Part shown: positions 48,434 through 57,164 of the stretch, piece after piece | Position numbering within the stretch: the stretch's first letter is position 1 | How the letters are laid out: each line of letters starts with the position of its first letter | Source: Paracoccus everestensis | Lineage (GTDB): Bacteria; Pseudomonadota; Alphaproteobacteria; Rhodobacterales; Rhodobacteraceae | Direction of reading: 5' to 3' | Length of the DNA: 64,000 nucleotides | Assembly (NCBI RefSeq): GCF_021491915.1 | Contig: NZ_CP090836.1 | Span: forward strand, 595,001 to 659,000 | Notes under the pieces: generated by a model | Told to the model about the DNA's origin: nothing | The model's input: only the letters and a program-made list of their open reading frames with translations | Databases searched by the model: none | Translations under genes and position numbers: made by a program

Positions 48434-49273
48434 ATGAAAATGCCCGAACCCAACCATCGTCCCGCGCTGACCGACCGGCCCGCGCTGCTGCGCCAGCGGG
48501 ACCGCGCGATCGGGCAGGGCCTTGTCGATGTCCTGCACCGGCTTGCCGCCGACGAGATCCAGGATAGGCTGTCCGAGATTAACAGAAGGTTTACCGCCCC
48601 CGCCCTGGTCACGGGATTTCCCGATCTTTGGGGGCAAGCCTTTCCCGATGCCCGCGTCATCCGCGACGATCCCGTGCTGGACCTGCAACCCGGCGCGCAT
48701 GACCTGATCATTCACGCCATGGCGCTGCACTGGGCCGACGATCCTGTGGGCCAGATCGCCCAGTGCGCACGGGCCTTGCGTGAAGACGGGCTGTTCATCG
48801 CCGTCTGTTTCGGCGGCCAGACCTTGCACGAGTTGCGCGGCGCCCTGGCCCAGGCCGAGGTGGGACTGACCGGCGGCCTGTCCCCCCGCATCCTGCCCAT
48901 GGGCGAGATCCGCGACATGGGCGGGCTGATCGGCCGTGCGGGGCTTGCCTTGCCGGTGGCCGATCTGCTGCCGCAGAAGGCCAGCTATCGCGACCTGATC
49001 CACCTGGCCCATGACCTGCGCGCCATGGGCGAGGGCAATGCAATGGCCGCCCGCCTGCGCCGCCCGACCGGTCGCGCGGTCTTTGCCCGCGCTGCCGCCA
49101 TCATGGCCGAACACCACGCCGACCGCGACGATCCGTCCCGTATCGCCGTGACCTTTGATCTGGTCTTTCTGACCGGATGGTCGCCCTCGGACACGCAGCC
49201 CAAGCCCCTGCGGCGGGGATCGGCCACCACACGACTTGAAGACGCGCTGAAAGAAATCAGGACCAAGACATGA
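48434..49273 (+). CDS. NDUFAF5/BioC-like methyltransferase fold protein
   Basis: A 279-residue protein annotated elsewhere as SAM-dependent methyltransferase by its C-terminal part (HDLIIHAMALHWADDPVGQI; GLFIAVCFGGQTLHELRGAL), which resembles NDUFAF5 and BioC. The expected glycine-rich SAM motif I is not visible; the region reads TAPALVTGFPDLWGQAFPDA. So it may not methylate. Start at ATG 48434 is provisional (ATG 48422 is in frame; no good RBS for either). Overlaps hemH by 4 bases. Confidence 0.8.
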   Translation: MKMPEPNHRPALTDRPALLRQRDRAIGQGLVDVLHRLAADEIQDRLSEINRRFTAPALVTGFPDLWGQAFPDARVIRDDPVLDLQPGAHDLIIHAMALHWADDPVGQIAQCARALREDGLFIAVCFGGQTLHELRGALAQAEVGLTGGLSPRILPMGEIRDMGGLIGRAGLALPVADLLPQKASYRDLIHLAHDLRAMGEGNAMAARLRRPTGRAVFARAAAIMAEHHADRDDPSRIAVTFDLVFLTGWSPSDTQPKPLRRGSATTRLEDALKEIRTKT

Positions 49274-50298
49274 AGCCAGCCCACGCGCCCGCCGACCATC
49301 CCTCGATCCCGAAGAAGAAGACGGGAATCCTGATCGCCAACCTGGGCACGCCCGACGGCTATGACTATTGGTCCATGCGCCGCTATCTGAACGAATTTCT
49401 GTCCGACAGGCGGGTGATCGACTATCCGGCCTGGAAATGGCAGCCGCTGCTGCAGGGGATCATCCTGACCAAGCGGCCCTTCACCTCGGGCAAGAACTAC
49501 AAGCTGATCTGGAACAAGGAAAAGAACGAAAGCCCGCTGATGACCATCACCCGGTCCCAGACCGAGGCGCTGCGCGAACGTGCCCAGGCGGAATGGGGCG
49601 ACAGCGTGATGGTCGAGTTCTGCATGCGTTACGGCAATCCGTCCACGCAGGACGTGCTGGACCGGATGGTCAAGGCGGGCTGCCAGCGGATCGTGTTCCT
49701 GCCGCTTTACCCGCAATATGCGGGGGCGACCTCGGCCACGGCGAACGACCAACTGTTCCGGGCGCTGATGGCGCAGAAATGGCAGCCTGCGGTCCGCACC
49801 TGCGAGCCTTATTTCGACCGGCCCGATTACATCTCGGCCCTGGCCGCATCGGTGCGCCGCACCTTGGGCGACAAAGTGCCCGCCAAGCTGGTTGCCAGCT
49901 ATCACGGGATGCCCAGACGCTATCTGCTGGAGGGCGATCCTTATCACTGCCAGTGCCAGAAGACCTCTCGCCTGCTGAAAGAGGCTTTGGGCTGGCCCGA
50001 CGGCGTGATCGACACGACCTTTCAGTCCGTCTTCGGAACCGAGGAATGGTTGCGCCCTTATACCGTCGAACACGTGGCCGAACTGGCGAAACGCGGCATC
50101 ACCGACATCGCGGTGATCTCTCCCGCTTTCTCCTCGGACTGCATCGAGACGCTGGAGGAGATCAACGGCGAGATCCGCGAAAGCTTCGAACATGCAGGGG
50201 GCAAGGAATTCACCTATATCCCCTGCCTCAACGACGACCCGGGGCATATCGAGGTGATGCTTGAGGTGGTTCGGGAAAATCTTGCGGGATGGGTTTAG
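49270..50298 (+). CDS. hemH: Ferrochelatase
   Basis: Inserts iron into protoporphyrin IX, the last step of haem synthesis (342 aa). The catalytic His is in VASYHGMPRRYLLEG (about residue 212) and the iron-site Glu in SPAFSSDCIETLEEI. The N-terminal GILIANLGTPD and LYPQYAGATS fit. Starts in the previous stop (ATGA). Confidence 0.96.
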   Translation: MKPAHAPADHPSIPKKKTGILIANLGTPDGYDYWSMRRYLNEFLSDRRVIDYPAWKWQPLLQGIILTKRPFTSGKNYKLIWNKEKNESPLMTITRSQTEALRERAQAEWGDSVMVEFCMRYGNPSTQDVLDRMVKAGCQRIVFLPLYPQYAGATSATANDQLFRALMAQKWQPAVRTCEPYFDRPDYISALAASVRRTLGDKVPAKLVASYHGMPRRYLLEGDPYHCQCQKTSRLLKEALGWPDGVIDTTFQSVFGTEEWLRPYTVEHVAELAKRGITDIAVISPAFSSDCIETLEEINGEIRESFEHAGGKEFTYIPCLNDDPGHIEVMLEVVRENLAGWV

Positions 50299-50310
50299 GC
50301 GCTGCACGGA

Positions 50311-50334
50311 AAAGGGGGCCTTTCGGCCCCCTTT
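50311..50334. terminator. Bidirectional terminator between hemH and L,D-transpeptidase
   Basis: AAAGGGGGCC (50311-50320) / GGCCCCCTTT with a 4-base TTTC loop; T-runs of three to four on both strands. It lies between two convergent genes. Confidence 0.85.
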
Positions 50335-50335
50335 G

Positions 50336-50989
50336 TCAGATCACCAGAACCTGCGTGCCGATCTTGGTCAGGTTGTACAGTTCCAGGATATGTTCGTTGT
50401 ACAGCCCGATGCAGCCGTTCGACGACTTGCGCCCGATCTTGCGGGTGTCGTGCGTGCCGTGGATGCGGTAATATTGCCAAGACAGCCACAGCGCATGGGT
50501 GCCCAAGGGATTGTCCGGGCCCGGCGGCACGAAATCCGGCCATTCCGGATTGCGGGCCTTCATTTCAGGCGTGGGCGACCAGCTTGGGCCTTCGACCTTC
50601 TTGATGATCTCGGTCCGGCCGGTGCGGGTCAGTTCCGTGCTGACCGGGATGGACGAGGGATAGACCCGATAGGTGCTGCCGTCCTCGGACCAGAAATGCA
50701 CCGCGCGCGAGGTCAGGTCGCACAGGATTGCGCCATTCGCCAGCGTCTGGAAATGAGGCTGCCAGCTTTGGCCCGAAAAGCTGGAAATGTTATGGCGTCC
50801 ATCGGCGTTCGGATCGAACTGCACCGCCCCTGCATCGGGCGTTGCGCCGGGGATCGGCGCGCCCTGGATCGGCTGGCCCGTATAGGGGTCGTATTGCTGG
50901 GCAAGCGCCGGCATCGCCAGGCCGGCGGCACCCAATGCTGCGGCCGAACCCAGGAAGGCCCGGCGGCTGATCGTGGATGATTTGCTCAT
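50336..50989 (-). CDS. L,D-transpeptidase with Tat signal (YkuD family)
   Basis: 217 aa. A Tat-type leader ISRRAFLGSAAALGAAGLAM (twin Arg) and an Ala cleavage site, then a periplasmic YkuD domain with HGTHDTRKIGRKSSNGCIGLYNEH (catalytic His and Cys). The first 40 residues of the mature part are low-complexity (QQYDPYTGQPIQGAPIPG). Start at ATG 50989, the twin-Arg start; a longer frame (to 51040) is unlikely. Twin-Arg use suggests export of a folded protein. Confidence 0.91.
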   Translation of the reverse strand: MSKSSTISRRAFLGSAAALGAAGLAMPALAQQYDPYTGQPIQGAPIPGATPDAGAVQFDPNADGRHNISSFSGQSWQPHFQTLANGAILCDLTSRAVHFWSEDGSTYRVYPSSIPVSTELTRTGRTEIIKKVEGPSWSPTPEMKARNPEWPDFVPPGPDNPLGTHALWLSWQYYRIHGTHDTRKIGRKSSNGCIGLYNEHILELYNLTKIGTQVLVI

Positions 50990-51210
50990 CTTCACATGTC
51001 CTTCGAAGGATGGCCGTTCTTGCTGGACGGCCTTGACCACTCCGCCTCATGCGGCAGGAACGACCTATACGACCGGGCAGCGATTCCGGCAATTCAAACT
51101 GCTGTGGGGCCAAGATGCCACAACAGCGCCGGTTCACGAATTCGTGGGTTTGATCGGGTCATGGTCCTTCGATAGATCTGCGCCATAAAAACACGAGGGA
51201 TGGCGAAAAC

Positions 51211-51723
51211 ATGCCGAATTACAAGGTGATCGCGATGCTGTCGCTGATGGCGCTTGCCGCCTGCCAGCCGCGCAGTTTGCCGCCGGTCGGGCCCGGCGGG
51301 CAGGCGATGCCCACGGGCAACCAGATCAGCGCCGCCGAGGAACAGCAAATTCCCATCCGCGTGTTGCAGCAAATCAACACGCTTCGGGGAAACATCGCCG
51401 CGCCCTCATTGACGCTGAACCCGCAATTGTCGGCCGCCGCCCTGGCCCATTCGCGCGACATGTCGGCCCAGAACCGGGCGTGGCATTGGGGATCGGACGG
51501 ATCCTCGCCGCTGGACCGGGCGCGCCGGGCCGGATATTTCGGCACGGTCATCGGCGAGAATATCTCGGAATCCTATGAAAACGACGTCCAGACCCTGACT
51601 GCCTGGATGGGGACACGGGACACGCGCGACGTGATCATGGATCCGGCCGCCACGAGCCTGGGGATTGCCTGGTATCAGGAACCATCCGGCAAGCTGTGGT
51701 GGACGCTGCTGACCGGCAGCTGA
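51211..51723 (+). CDS. CAP/SCP domain lipoprotein
   Basis: 170 aa with a lipoprotein signal (MPNYKVIAMLSLMALAAC) and a CAP domain: LNPQLSAAALAHSRDMSAQN and GYFGTVIGENISESYEN. CAP proteins in bacteria are extracytoplasmic and of unclear role. Between two L,D-transpeptidases that run the other way, with a 221-base upstream gap that may hold promoters; I see no firm element. Confidence 0.88.
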   Translation: MPNYKVIAMLSLMALAACQPRSLPPVGPGGQAMPTGNQISAAEEQQIPIRVLQQINTLRGNIAAPSLTLNPQLSAAALAHSRDMSAQNRAWHWGSDGSSPLDRARRAGYFGTVIGENISESYENDVQTLTAWMGTRDTRDVIMDPAATSLGIAWYQEPSGKLWWTLLTGS

Positions 51724-51734
51724 TCGCCGAAATG

Positions 51735-51759
51735 CAAAAGGCCCCGGGCGTCCGGGGCC
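51735..51759 (-). terminator. Terminator after the lipoprotein-type L,D-transpeptidase
   Basis: GGCCCCGG (51740-51747) and CCGGGGCC (51752-51759); on the minus strand the stem is followed by TTTTGCATTT. It lies just after the stop of the convergent CAP gene on the plus strand and can serve both. Confidence 0.75.
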
Positions 51760-51780
51760 CTGTTCCATGGGCGGCGGGGA

Positions 51781-52296
51781 TCAGGGGTTGATCACGATGG
51801 GAACCCCGGGGCGCAGCATCGCATAGACCTCCTCGATCTCCTCGTCCTTGACGGCGATGCAGCCTGCGGTCCAGTCGCGATTGCTTTGGGCGAAACGGTT
51901 GCCCTCGGGGCCACGGCCATGGATGAAGATGTCGCCGCCTGCGTGACGGCCCAGTGCGGTTGCCAGGGCGGCATCCTGCGGGTTGGGATAGGACACGCCA
52001 ACCGAAAGGTGATACCGGCTGCGCGGGTTGAAGCGGTCTATGAAGTAAACCCCCTCGGGCGTCTTGCCATCGCCTTCGAACTGCTTGTGGCCCACGGGCA
52101 CGTTGCCCAGGCCCACGTCATAGGATTTCAGCACGGTCGTGCCGTGCAGAAGATACATCTTGCGGGCGCCCTTGTTGACCACGACCTGGGTCACGGCTGG
52201 GCCGTTATAGCCCTTGAACTTGCTTTCCGGCTTGCCGCAAGCCGCCACAAAGGCGAGCAAGGAAAATGCGACGGTGCGGCGAGTTGGCTTGAACAT
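51781..52296 (-). CDS. L,D-transpeptidase, lipoprotein (YkuD family)
   Basis: 171 aa. Lipoprotein signal (RRTVAFSLLAFVAACGK) and a YkuD domain with DIFIHGRGPEG and [18 protein letters not shown]. It is a close relative of the membrane-anchored enzyme at 28663-29202: both have DGKTPEG(T/V)(F/Y), RxxPxS.YHLS and YPxPQD. Start ATG 52296. Third L,D-transpeptidase in the window, probably with a different location in the envelope. Confidence 0.9.
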   Translation of the reverse strand: MFKPTRRTVAFSLLAFVAACGKPESKFKGYNGPAVTQVVVNKGARKMYLLHGTTVLKSYDVGLGNVPVGHKQFEGDGKTPEGVYFIDRFNPRSRYHLSVGVSYPNPQDAALATALGRHAGGDIFIHGRGPEGNRFAQSNRDWTAGCIAVKDEEIEEVYAMLRPGVPIVINP

Positions 52297-52358
52297 CACT
52301 GCCTCTGGCGTTTTTGATTTTTTATGGATGTTTCTTATCACAAGGCAATGTGATCTGG

Positions 52359-53597
52359 CTAGGTTCTGACAAATTCCGCCACGGTTTCGACGTGGGGCGA
52401 CCAGCGGAACTGATCAACCACGATCAGTCGATCCAGCACAAATCCACCTTCGGCAAGAAGTTGCGCATCCCTTGAGAAATTGACCGGATCGCATGCCACG
52501 AAGGCCAGGCGATTCACCCGGGATGCCGCAATTTCCCGGACCTGGGCCTCGGCCCCGCCCCGAGGGGGGTCGATCACGATTGCGTCAAAGCGGTTCAGCT
52601 CGTCGGTCATCAGCGGGCGCCGGGCCAGGTCGCGAATCTCGGTTGTGACGCGGTTGAGGCCTGGCGCGCCCCGCCAACCGGCATCCAGCGCGGCAAGGGG
52701 CGCGGCCAACCCCTCGACCGCGTGGACCGATGCAGTTTCCGCCAAGGGCAGGGAAAACGTCCCGCAGCCAGAAAACAAATCGACGATCCGGGTTGCCCCT
52801 GCCGTGAAATTCCGCACCGCCCCCAGCAGCGCCGCCTCGCCCTCGGCTGTTGCTTGCAAAAAGCCGCCGGGCGGAGGGAGAACCCGCGCCCGGCCCATGG
52901 GCAGGGCGGGCGGACGGCGGGTGATCGGCTGTACGTCCCCCGTCTGATCCTGCCACGTCAGGCGGGCCAGGTCGCCTTCCTCCGCCAGGGCGGCGAGGGT
53001 CTGGAACAGACCGGGATCCAAGGGCTTTCCGCCCGTCACGGTTAGGTCCAGCCCGGCAGGGCCATGGATCACGGTCATGGACAGCTCGCCGCCGCGAGAG
53101 GCGCCGGCGGCGGTGATCCGCCGCAGCAAGGGCAGGGCGGCGGTGATCTCGGGGCGCATGACGTGGCATTCCGCCAGATCCACGATCACGTCGGATGCGC
53201 GGGCATGAAAGCCGACAAGGGCGCCCTTTTTCGTGCGCCTGCCCGACAGCACCGCCCGCCGCCGCGACCGGGGGGGCGAGACATAGATCCCTGCGATCGG
53301 CACGGGCAATCCGCGCACGGCCAAGGCTGCGGTCACCACCTGCTGTTTCCAAGCGGTCGTAAAGCCTTCGGTCGCGTGCATCAGCGAACACCCACCGCAG
53401 GCGCGGTAATGCGCGCAAACGGGCCGCACCCGGTCGGGCGAGGGGGTGACGATACGCGGGGCAGCGATGCGGCCGCCCTCGGCCTCGCCCTCGATTTCTT
53501 CGCCCGGCAAGGTCAGGGCGGCAAGGGCGCGGCCCGCGTTGCCCACGGCCACCCCGTCGCCGCGCCGGCCCAGGCGTTCGACGCTCCACAGGGTCAT
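52359..53597 (-). CDS. RlmD/TrmA-type RNA uridine-5 methyltransferase
   Basis: 412 aa. A four-Cys iron-sulfur site near the N-terminus (VCAHYRACGGCSLMHA and ECHV), SAM motif IVDLFSGCGTFSLPLA (about 289), DPPRGGAE, and the catalytic Cys in FVACDPVNFSRD. This is the TrmA/RumA family, probably a 23S or tRNA m5U enzyme. Overlaps the upstream ABC gene by 4 bases and ends the operon that starts at hslO. Confidence 0.9.
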   Translation of the reverse strand: MTLWSVERLGRRGDGVAVGNAGRALAALTLPGEEIEGEAEGGRIAAPRIVTPSPDRVRPVCAHYRACGGCSLMHATEGFTTAWKQQVVTAALAVRGLPVPIAGIYVSPPRSRRRAVLSGRRTKKGALVGFHARASDVIVDLAECHVMRPEITAALPLLRRITAAGASRGGELSMTVIHGPAGLDLTVTGGKPLDPGLFQTLAALAEEGDLARLTWQDQTGDVQPITRRPPALPMGRARVLPPPGGFLQATAEGEAALLGAVRNFTAGATRIVDLFSGCGTFSLPLAETASVHAVEGLAAPLAALDAGWRGAPGLNRVTTEIRDLARRPLMTDELNRFDAIVIDPPRGGAEAQVREIAASRVNRLAFVACDPVNFSRDAQLLAEGGFVLDRLIVVDQFRWSPHVETVAEFVRT

Positions 53598-55438
53598 TCC
53601 GCCGCTTCCTCGGTCCCCAGGAAGCCGCCCGACTGACGGTTCCAGTAACGGGCGTAAAGCCCCCCGCGCGCCAGCAGTTGCGCATGGCTGCCCTGTTCAA
53701 CGATCTGCCCGTCGTCCATGACGACGATCCGGTCCAGCTCCGCGATGGTGGACAGGCGGTGCGCGATGGCCAGCACGGTCTTGCCCTTCATGGCGCGCAC
53801 CAGGGCGTCCTGGACCTGGGCCTCGACCTCGCTGTCCAGGGCGCTTGTGGCCTCGTCCAGGACCAGGATCGGGGCGTCCTTGAGGAAGGCGCGGGCAAGC
53901 GCGATCCGTTGGCGCTGTCCGCCCGACAGCTTGACCCCGCGTTCGCCCAGATGCGCGTCATAGCCTTTGCGCCCCGCGTGATCCTGAAGGGTCAGGATGA
54001 AGTCATGCGCCTCGGCTGCCCGTGCGGCAGCCTCGATCTCGGGCTGGGTGGCGCCGGGGCGGCCGTACAGGATGTTGTCGCGGGCCGAGCGGTTGAACAT
54101 CGCCGTTTCCTGCGTGACCATGCCGATCTGGCGGCGCAGGCTTTCTTGGGTCACATGGCGAAGATCCTGCCCGTCGATGCGGATCGCGCCCTTTTCCACG
54201 TCGTAAAGACGCAGCAGCAGCGCGACCATGGTGGACTTGCCCGCGCCCGAGGCGCCGACGATGCCGACCTTTTCGCCCGCACGGATATGCAGGTCCACGT
54301 CCTGCAACCCGCCAGCATCGCGGCCATAGGCAAAGCCCACATGATCGAAGTCGACGCGCCCCGCGACGCGGTCCAGCGGCAGGGCGTCCGGCGCATCGGT
54401 CAGGGCATGGGGCGGGGACAGGGTCTTCATGCCGTCCTCGACCTCGCCCACGCTGCCCCAGATGCCCATCAGCGCCATGCTGACCCAGCCGGTCATCTGG
54501 CTCAGGCGCATGGCGATGGCGCCTGCCGCCGCCACGTCGCCCGGCGTGGCCTGGCCCTGCCGCCACAGCATGATCGACCCACCCACCAGGATCACGGGCA
54601 ACACGCCCGCGATCACCATCAGCGACATCCGAAAGGTGCTGCTGACCACACCGAAATCCAGCGCCCGGTCGCGGAATCCGGCCATGGCGCCCAAGGCGGC
54701 GCGATCCTCGTGTTCGGCATGGGCAAACAGCTTGACGGTCTTGATGTTGGTGATGGTATCGACGACCTGGCCCGTGATCATCGCGCGGGCCGATGCGCGG
54801 GCACCCGATTTCGCCCGGATGCGCGGCAGGAAGAACTTGATCAGCACCAGATAGGACAACAGCCACAGGATCAGGGCCACCGCCCCCCAACCATCGACGG
54901 ACACCAGAAACGCCGCCGATCCCAGGATCGAGGCCAGGGCAAAGGCCACCACGTTCACCATCTCGGATGCGACATCGGTGACGGCGCGGGCGGTCTGCAT
55001 CTGCTTTTGCGCCAGGCGGCCCGCGAAGTCGTTGTCGAAGAAGGCGACCGAATGGCCCATCGTCCAGCGGTGGATGCGCGACAACACAAGGGGCAACACG
55101 TTCGGGCCGATGATCACGCTGGATGTGGCCGTGGACAGGCCGAAGATCACGGGACGCAGCAACAGGAAAAATCCTGCAAATGCCGCCACCAGAAGTCCGT
55201 TCTGGGACCAGAAGGCACCCGGATCGCCCGTGGCGATGGCATCGACCACCCAGCCCAGTAGCACCGCCGCCACGACATCCGCGACCCCGCCCAAGGCCGA
55301 GGCGATGGCGGCCAGCGTCAGCCCTCCGCCGGCCCCCGCCAGGCACCAGCGGAAAAAGGCCAGCAGCGTCGCGGGCGGCGGACCGTCGGCGGGGCGAAAG
55401 GCGTCGATCAGGCGGCCGAGGTGGTGGTGCAGGGTCAT
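53594..55438 (-). CDS. ABC transporter, fused permease and ATPase (MsbA-like)
   Basis: 614 aa: six membrane segments (first near residues 38-60), then an ABC ATPase with GASGAGKST, LSGGQRQRIALARA and LVLDEATSALD. The exporter type is like MsbA, MdlB or a lipid flippase; substrate cannot be told. 4-base overlaps with cca upstream and with the methyltransferase downstream. Confidence 0.9.
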   Translation of the reverse strand: MTLHHHLGRLIDAFRPADGPPPATLLAFFRWCLAGAGGGLTLAAIASALGGVADVVAAVLLGWVVDAIATGDPGAFWSQNGLLVAAFAGFFLLLRPVIFGLSTATSSVIIGPNVLPLVLSRIHRWTMGHSVAFFDNDFAGRLAQKQMQTARAVTDVASEMVNVVAFALASILGSAAFLVSVDGWGAVALILWLLSYLVLIKFFLPRIRAKSGARASARAMITGQVVDTITNIKTVKLFAHAEHEDRAALGAMAGFRDRALDFGVVSSTFRMSLMVIAGVLPVILVGGSIMLWRQGQATPGDVAAAGAIAMRLSQMTGWVSMALMGIWGSVGEVEDGMKTLSPPHALTDAPDALPLDRVAGRVDFDHVGFAYGRDAGGLQDVDLHIRAGEKVGIVGASGAGKSTMVALLLRLYDVEKGAIRIDGQDLRHVTQESLRRQIGMVTQETAMFNRSARDNILYGRPGATQPEIEAAARAAEAHDFILTLQDHAGRKGYDAHLGERGVKLSGGQRQRIALARAFLKDAPILVLDEATSALDSEVEAQVQDALVRAMKGKTVLAIAHRLSTIAELDRIVVMDDGQIVEQGSHAQLLARGGLYARYWNRQSGGFLGTEEAAE

Positions 55439-56574
55439 GGGGCCTCTCCGGCCAAAAGGGCGATGTCGATCAAGGCAGGGGCGGGCATGGCGAAGCCCGC
55501 GTCGATCCAGGCATCTTCAGCAGCTTTCAGGCCCCGGCCTAGGGCGGGGCCTTGTAGATGCGGTTGCAGGTCGGCGGCGGCGATGGGCAGCGGGCGGACG
55601 GCCTCCTGCGCAGCGGGCCAGCCGGGACGGAGGCCGGACGGGCCGGTCTGCACCAGCAGCGCAGCGCCATGGGCCAGATCGCCGTGCAGGCGATAGGCGA
55701 TGCGGCCAAAGGACCAGTCGTTGGCCAAGGCGGTGACAAGGGTGCGATGGTCGCGCGCCTCGGACCGCGACAAGCGCAGGGCATGGGCCAGGTCTGCTTG
55801 CGACAACGCCGCAAGGCGCGCCAGCCAGGGGGCGGGGGATTGGAGCGCATAAAGCCGATCCGGCGTCGCATCCGGCAAGACCTTGTCCAGCACGCCCGTA
55901 TCCTGCATCAGCCGGACGGCGGGCACCGGATCGGGGGCCATCAGCAGCTTGCGCAGTTCCTGCCCGATGCGTTCGCGCGAAATTCCGTCCAAGCCATCGC
56001 GCAAGCTTTGGCAGGCCGTCACGGCCGCAGGATCGGCGTCGCGGCCATACCAGGCGAGAAAGCGGAAAAACCGCAGGATGCGCAGGTAATCCTCGGCAAT
56101 GCGCCGGGCGGGATCGCCCACAAAGCGCAACCGGCGGGCGCGCAGGTCGTCAAGGCCCGCAATTGGGTCGATGACCATGCCATGCCGGTCGGCGTAAAGC
56201 GCGTTCATGGTGAAATCGCGCCGCCGGGCGTCCCCGTCCAGATCGTCCGAAAAGGCCACGACTGCATGGCGTCCATCGGTTTCGACATCATGGCGCAGGG
56301 TCGTCACCTCGAACCCGCGCCCGTCGGCCACGACCGTCACCGTGCCGTGGTCGATGCCGGTCGGCACAGGCTTCAATCCTGCCCGTTCTGCAAGCCGCAT
56401 CACGGCGTCGGGCGGCGCATCGGTGGCCAGGTCCAGATCGCCTACTGGTTCGCCCAGCAACGCGTTCCTGACCGCGCCCCCCACCAGCCAGGCGCGGTGC
56501 CCGCCGGCCTCGATGGCGTCGAAAACCGATTGCAGGGAAGGATCCCCCGTGACCTGGGCTGGAAGTTGCGTCAC
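55435..56574 (-). CDS. cca: CCA tRNA nucleotidyltransferase
   Basis: Adds or repairs the CCA end of tRNA (379 aa). Class II nucleotidyltransferase: the GGAVRNALLGEPVGDLDLAT motif, then RRRDFTMNALYADRHG and the DLRARRLRFVGDP and REDYLRILRFFRF-like helices. Start is GTG 56574 overlapping the Nudix stop as GTGA, the 5' limit of family similarity. Confidence 0.94.
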   Translation of the reverse strand: MTQLPAQVTGDPSLQSVFDAIEAGGHRAWLVGGAVRNALLGEPVGDLDLATDAPPDAVMRLAERAGLKPVPTGIDHGTVTVVADGRGFEVTTLRHDVETDGRHAVVAFSDDLDGDARRRDFTMNALYADRHGMVIDPIAGLDDLRARRLRFVGDPARRIAEDYLRILRFFRFLAWYGRDADPAAVTACQSLRDGLDGISRERIGQELRKLLMAPDPVPAVRLMQDTGVLDKVLPDATPDRLYALQSPAPWLARLAALSQADLAHALRLSRSEARDHRTLVTALANDWSFGRIAYRLHGDLAHGAALLVQTGPSGLRPGWPAAQEAVRPLPIAAADLQPHLQGPALGRGLKAAEDAWIDAGFAMPAPALIDIALLAGEAP

Positions 56575-57164
56575 GCCCCCATCCTCTTGGCCAGGCTCAG
56601 CAGGATCCGCGCGGTCGCGCCCCACAAGTAGTATGGGCCAAAGGGCGCCGCGTGATAGCTGCGCCAGCCTTCGCGCCAGCGCCGGCGTTCCACGCGATAG
56701 CGAGAAGGATCGGCGACATGGGCAAAGGGCAGGGTAAAGGCTTCGTCCACCTCGCCCGGTTCGGGGCGGGGGTCGAAGGGGCCGCGGATGATGCCGATGA
56801 CGGGGGTCACGGCAAAGCCTGTCACAGTTCGGTGGGGGGGTAGGGTGCCCAGCAGATCGACCTGCGCGGGATCCAGCCCCACCTCCTCCTGCGCCTCGCG
56901 CAGGGCGGCGGCAATGACGTCGGCATCCGCCGGATCGACCTTGCCGCCCGGCAGGGCGATCTGGCCGGGATGGTGGCGCAGCCCCGATGCGCGCTTGGTC
57001 AGGACCAGCCGGCCGTTGTCCTGATGGAACGCCGCCAGCACCCCCGCCGGACGCAGGTTGCCCGCAGGGGGTGCCACGTCCGGGTTCAGGTCGTAATCCG
57101 ATGTCGGCCCCGCCGTGACGGACAGGGCCTGGCGCAGGCGATCCTCGGACCAGTCCGGGATCAC
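56571..57164 (-). CDS. CoA pyrophosphohydrolase, Nudix (NudL type)
   Basis: 197 aa. The NudL/UPF0035 motif LTKRASGLRHHPGQIALPGG and the Nudix box GGKVDPADADVIAAALREAQEEVGL are present; this group cleaves coenzyme A. GTG start 57164 overlaps the hslO stop. The 3' end overlaps cca. Confidence 0.9.
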   Translation of the reverse strand: MIPDWSEDRLRQALSVTAGPTSDYDLNPDVAPPAGNLRPAGVLAAFHQDNGRLVLTKRASGLRHHPGQIALPGGKVDPADADVIAAALREAQEEVGLDPAQVDLLGTLPPHRTVTGFAVTPVIGIIRGPFDPRPEPGEVDEAFTLPFAHVADPSRYRVERRRWREGWRSYHAAPFGPYYLWGATARILLSLAKRMGA

